From Flavobacterium chungbukense (GTDB lineage: Bacteria > Bacteroidota > Bacteroidia > Flavobacteriales > Flavobacteriaceae): a DNA stretch of 64,000 bases. The notes beneath the pieces are model-generated. The model saw only the letters and a program-made list of their open reading frames with translations. It made no database searches and had not been told where the DNA came from. Shown in pieces: positions 60,894 to 64,000 of this stretch; position 1 is the stretch's first letter, and each line of letters opens with the position of its first letter. Position numbers and translations under genes: made by a program. The DNA lies in the NCBI RefSeq assembly GCF_020805785.1, contig NZ_JAJGZV010000007.1:1-64000 (forward strand), read 5' to 3'.

Positions 60894-62447
60894 ATGGATA
60901 AGATAAAAATACTTTGGGTCGATGATGAAATCGATCTTTTAAAGCCCCACATATTATTTCTAGAAAAAAAGAATTACGAAGTTACAACTTGTAATAATGG
61001 TCTCGATGCCATTGCTTTGTTTGAAGAAAACAGCTTCGATATTGTTTTTTTGGATGAAAACATGCCCGGAATGAGCGGATTGGAAACACTTTCTGAAATG
61101 AAAGAAAAAAAATCTGCTATTCCTATGATTATGATAACCAAAAGTGAAGAAGAATACATAATGGAAGAAGCCATTGGTTCTAAAATCGCCGATTATCTGA
61201 TCAAGCCTGTAAACCCAAACCAGATTTTATTGAGTTTGAAGAAAAACTTAGAGGATTCAAGATTAATTACCGAAAAAACGACTTTAGATTATCAAAAAGA
61301 ATTCAGAAAAATTGCGATGGAATTAGCCATGGTAAATTCTTATGAAGATTGGATTGAATTGTATAAAAAATTACTTTTTTGGGAATTAAAACTAGAAGAC
61401 ATCAATGATACGGCTATGATCGAGATTCTAGAATCTCAAAAAGTAGAAGCCAACTCTCAGTTCGGAAAATTTATAGAAAGAAATTACGAAGATTGGTTTG
61501 CTCCAAAAGCAGATAAACCAATACAATCGAATACTTTATTTAAAGAATTGGTTGTTCCAGAAATTAAAAAGAAAGACAAACCCATTCTTTTTGTTGTAAT
61601 CGACAATCTTCGTTACGATCAATGGAAATCTTTCGAATCTGTAGTTTCTAATTATTACAAATTAGAAAAAGAAGTTCCTTATTACTCTATTCTTCCAACC
61701 GCGACACAATATGCCAGAAACTCAATTTTCTCAGGCTTAATGCCCTTAGAAATGGAAAAACAATTTCCGCAATATTGGAAAAATGATGTAGAAGATGGAG
61801 GAAAAAATCTTTATGAAGCTGAATTTTTATCTGCTCAATTAAAAAGATTGGGCTTAAATATCAAAGAAGACTATTTTAAAATCACTAATTATTCTGGCGG
61901 AAAAAAATTAGCAGAAAACTTCAAAGCCTTAAAAGGAAACGACTTAGTAACGGTAGTTTACAATTTCGTTGATATGCTTTCGCACGCTAAAACCGAAATG
62001 GAAGTTGTTAAGGAATTAGCTTCAGATGATAAAGCTTACCGTTCCTTAACACTTAGCTGGTTTAAAAACTCTCCATTATTAGAGATTATTCAGCAAGCAC
62101 AACTTTTAGGTTTCAAATTAATCTTAACAACCGATCACGGAACAATTAATGTAAAAAATCCGTCTAAAGTTGTGGGAGATAAAAATACAAGTCTAAATTT
62201 GCGATACAAAACTGGACGTAGTTTAACATACGAACAAAAAGATGTGTATGTAGTTAAAGAACCTAAAACAATTGGCCTTCCTGCTATAAACATGAGCAGT
62301 TCGTTTATTTTTGCTAAGAATGATTTCTTTCTAGCATATGTAAACAACTACAATCATTATGTGAGTTATTATAAAAACACATACCAGCATGGTGGAATTT
62401 CGTTAGAAGAAATGATTATTCCGTTCTTGGTTTTTAATCCTAAATAA
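60894..62447 (+). CDS. porX: PorX-type response regulator with PglZ domain
   Basis: 517 residues. A receiver domain (about 1-120; VDDEIDLL, FDIVFLDENMPGMSG with the phospho-acceptor Asp, MITKSE and IKPVNPNQ) and a PglZ domain of the alkaline-phosphatase superfamily (about 200-510; VVIDNLRYDQWKSF, TATQYARNSIFSG, LILTTDHGTI). In Bacteroidota PorX works with the kinase PorY to control type IX secretion; its PglZ domain hydrolyses oligonucleotides in studied relatives. Divergent from the HD-domain gene. Confidence 0.93.
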   Translation: MDKIKILWVDDEIDLLKPHILFLEKKNYEVTTCNNGLDAIALFEENSFDIVFLDENMPGMSGLETLSEMKEKKSAIPMIMITKSEEEYIMEEAIGSKIADYLIKPVNPNQILLSLKKNLEDSRLITEKTTLDYQKEFRKIAMELAMVNSYEDWIELYKKLLFWELKLEDINDTAMIEILESQKVEANSQFGKFIERNYEDWFAPKADKPIQSNTLFKELVVPEIKKKDKPILFVVIDNLRYDQWKSFESVVSNYYKLEKEVPYYSILPTATQYARNSIFSGLMPLEMEKQFPQYWKNDVEDGGKNLYEAEFLSAQLKRLGLNIKEDYFKITNYSGGKKLAENFKALKGNDLVTVVYNFVDMLSHAKTEMEVVKELASDDKAYRSLTLSWFKNSPLLEIIQQAQLLGFKLILTTDHGTINVKNPSKVVGDKNTSLNLRYKTGRSLTYEQKDVYVVKEPKTIGLPAINMSSSFIFAKNDFFLAYVNNYNHYVSYYKNTYQHGGISLEEMIIPFLVFNPK

Positions 62448-62456
62448 AAGTATATC

Positions 62457-62533
62457 GCCACAAATTTCACTAATTTCCACTAATTTTAATTTAAAAGAAA
62501 AATTAATTCGTGAAAATTCGTGAAATTCGTGGC
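62457..62533. repeat. Palindrome of the GCCACGAATTTCAC family
   Basis: Begins GCCACAAATTTCACTAATTT and ends AATTCGTGAAATTCGTGGC, an imperfect inverted repeat. The same family forms the inner element at 26001-26059. It lies between porX and tsaE and supplies a false upstream extension of tsaE. Confidence 0.7.
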
Positions 62534-62549
62534 AAAAATAAAACATACA

Positions 62550-62957
62550 ATGAACATCGTTTTTTCATTAGATCAAATTCAAGAAGTTGCGCAGCAGATT
62601 ATCGATTCAAATCCTAAAAAAATCATTCTTTTTAATGGAGAAATGGGAGTTGGAAAAACTACACTAATTAAACAATTGTGCAAAAGCTTAGGAGTTGAAG
62701 ACGCAACAAGCAGTCCTACTTTTTCTTTAGTTAACGAATACTACACTACTAATAATCAGACAGTTTATCATTTTGATTTTTATCGATTAAATAAAGAAAC
62801 GGAAGCACTCGATATGGGAGTTGATGATTATTTGTATTCTGGAAATTGGTGTTTTATAGAATGGTCAGAAAAAATTGCTAATTTAATTCCAGAAGAACAT
62901 TCTACTATAGATATTGAATTGCTTTCAGACGGAAAAAGAGAGCTTAAATTAGCCTAA
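62550..62957 (+). CDS. tsaE: tRNA threonylcarbamoyladenosine synthesis ATPase TsaE
   Basis: 135 residues from the ATG at 62550 (MNIVFSLDQIQEVAQQI). A GTG-started extension of ten codons (from 62520) is made of repeat sequence and is unlikely. Walker A is FNGEMGVGKTTLIKQL; switch and Walker B-like parts are TSSPTFSLVNEY, YHFDFYRL and CFIEWSEKI. It supports t6A formation on ANN-decoding tRNAs with TsaB and TsaD, which are not in the window. Confidence 0.94.
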   Translation: MNIVFSLDQIQEVAQQIIDSNPKKIILFNGEMGVGKTTLIKQLCKSLGVEDATSSPTFSLVNEYYTTNNQTVYHFDFYRLNKETEALDMGVDDYLYSGNWCFIEWSEKIANLIPEEHSTIDIELLSDGKRELKLA

Positions 62958-63110
62958 ATCTTGATCAAATCCAAAGTTTACATAATTTGTAAATTACTAA
63001 AACAAGAACAATAAATTTCTTAACATTCTCGATATGCAGTATTAGCAGAATTTTTGCACTAATTTTAAAACTTTTTACGTAATTTGTACCTTTAATTTTT
63101 TGCACAATCC

Positions 63111-64000
63111 ATGTCAATTACCTTAACTCCATTTACAAAACAACAATTAATACCACAGGAAGAAAAACTTGAGGTTGGTCGTTTTAAAAGAGAACTTTTT
63201 ATAGGAATTCCTAAAGAAACAAGTTATCAGGAACGTCGTATTTGCTTAACTCCTGATGCTGTAAACTCACTTACATATGCAGGACACCGCGTTATGATTG
63301 AATCTGGAGCCGGAGAAAGTTCAAGTTACACAGACAAGGAATATGCAGATGCTGGCGCAGAAATTACAAAAGATGCCAAAAGAGTTTTTGGTTGTCCATT
63401 CTTATTAAAGGTAGAACCGCCAACATTAGCCGAAATTGAAATGATAAATCCTGAAACGGTTATTATTTCTGCAATTCAGTTAAAGACCAAAAAGAAAACA
63501 TATTTTGAGGCGCTGGCACAAAAGAAAATCACAGCTCTTGCTTTTGAATACATTAAAGATGAAGATGGATCTTATCCTGCAGTAAAATCTTTAAGTGAAA
63601 TTGCGGGAACTGCTTCAATCCTTATTGCGGCAGAATTAATGATTACTGACGAATTTGGAAAAGGACTTTTGTTTGGAAACATTACAGGCGTACCTCCTAC
63701 TGAAGTTGTAATTTTAGGCGCTGGAACTGTTGGTGAATTTGCCGCAAAAACAGCAATTGGACTTGGAGCAAATGTTAAAGTTTTTGATAATTCAATTACA
63801 AAACTACGTCGTTTACAAAATAATTTAAATCAAAGAATTTTCACTTCAACTATACAACAAAAAGGCTTATTAAAAGCTTTAAGACGTTGTGACGTGGCAA
63901 TTGGCGCAATGCGCGGAAAAGAACGTTGTCCGATTGTAGTTAACGAAACAATGGTGGAACATATGAAAAAAGGTGCGGTAATTGTCGATGTTAGCATTGA
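63111..64000 (+). CDS. ald: Alanine dehydrogenase (3' end outside window)
   Basis: 296 codons are visible from the ATG at 63111; the frame is open at the window edge. The N-terminal AlaDH/PNT domain reads FIGIPKETSYQERRICLTPDAV, followed by HRVMIESGAGESSSYTDKEY. The Rossmann motif is VVILGAGTVGEFAAKTAIGLGANVKVFD, and AIGAMRGKERCP comes later. It interconverts alanine with pyruvate and ammonia using NAD. A possible promoter (TTG-N23-TAATTTG) lies just upstream at about 63053-63085. Transhydrogenase alpha is an alternative, less likely. Confidence 0.87.
   Translation, partial: MSITLTPFTKQQLIPQEEKLEVGRFKRELFIGIPKETSYQERRICLTPDAVNSLTYAGHRVMIESGAGESSSYTDKEYADAGAEITKDAKRVFGCPFLLKVEPPTLAEIEMINPETVIISAIQLKTKKKTYFEALAQKKITALAFEYIKDEDGSYPAVKSLSEIAGTASILIAAELMITDEFGKGLLFGNITGVPPTEVVILGAGTVGEFAAKTAIGLGANVKVFDNSITKLRRLQNNLNQRIFTSTIQQKGLLKALRRCDVAIGAMRGKERCPIVVNETMVEHMKKGAVIVDVSI

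Overview
The window looks like chromosome of a Flavobacterium-type bacterium (phylum Bacteroidota). It is AT-rich and has SusC/SusD outer-membrane import genes, a FecI/FecR pair, the type IX secretion regulator PorX, a fused lpxC-fabZ gene and promoter boxes of the Bacteroidota form (TAnnTTTG near -7). A-rich stretches take the place of Shine-Dalgarno sites. No rRNA, tRNA, CRISPR array or prophage was seen. The only mobile element is the edge of an IS3-type insertion sequence at the left end.

Layout, left to right. 1-210: end of an IS3-like element. 210-2470: Bcr/CflA drug exporter and two small secreted proteins. 2996-7574: a cNMP/CBS/DUF294 protein and a DnaQ-fold exonuclease, convergent with acetyl-CoA synthetase. 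8070-16565 (minus strand): branched-chain amino acid genes leuA, leuB, then ilvD-ilvB-ilvN-ilvC, with an Ile/Val-rich leader peptide and attenuator before ilvD. 16715-21683: a conserved protein of unknown function, an M1 aminopeptidase, a CBM9-like secreted protein and a gene broken by one stop codon. 21828-29628 (minus): a complete histidine operon hisG-D-C-B-H-A-F-IE with its own His-rich leader peptide and attenuator. 29769-34176: a two-component system divergent from an LTA-synthase/EptA-like membrane sulfatase; the spacer carries six hexamers phased at exactly 11 bp. 34279-42350: an S1/P1-type nuclease, a YeiH transporter with its LysR regulator, TPM and VWA envelope proteins, fabG. 42447-51958 (minus): an ECF sigma, FecR, SusC, SusD, zinc metallohydrolase lipoprotein and DUF4302 nutrient-uptake locus. 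52465-60667 (minus): lipid A genes (lpxD, lpxC-fabZ, lpxA, a second lpxD-like gene), efp, sucD and small genes. 60894-64000: porX, tsaE and the start of alanine dehydrogenase.

The most notable features are regulatory. Both large amino-acid operons begin with a textbook translational attenuator (leader peptide, competing hairpins, terminator). The two-component system seems to control the divergent sulfatase through a PmrA-box-like array. Many spacers, including those inside the his operon, hold short imperfect palindromes of several distinct families; one palindrome is nested in another, and a 16-bp palindrome also sits inside a coding region.

All calls come from reading the sequence; no database search or folding program was run. 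Family names rest on recognised motifs and gene order.
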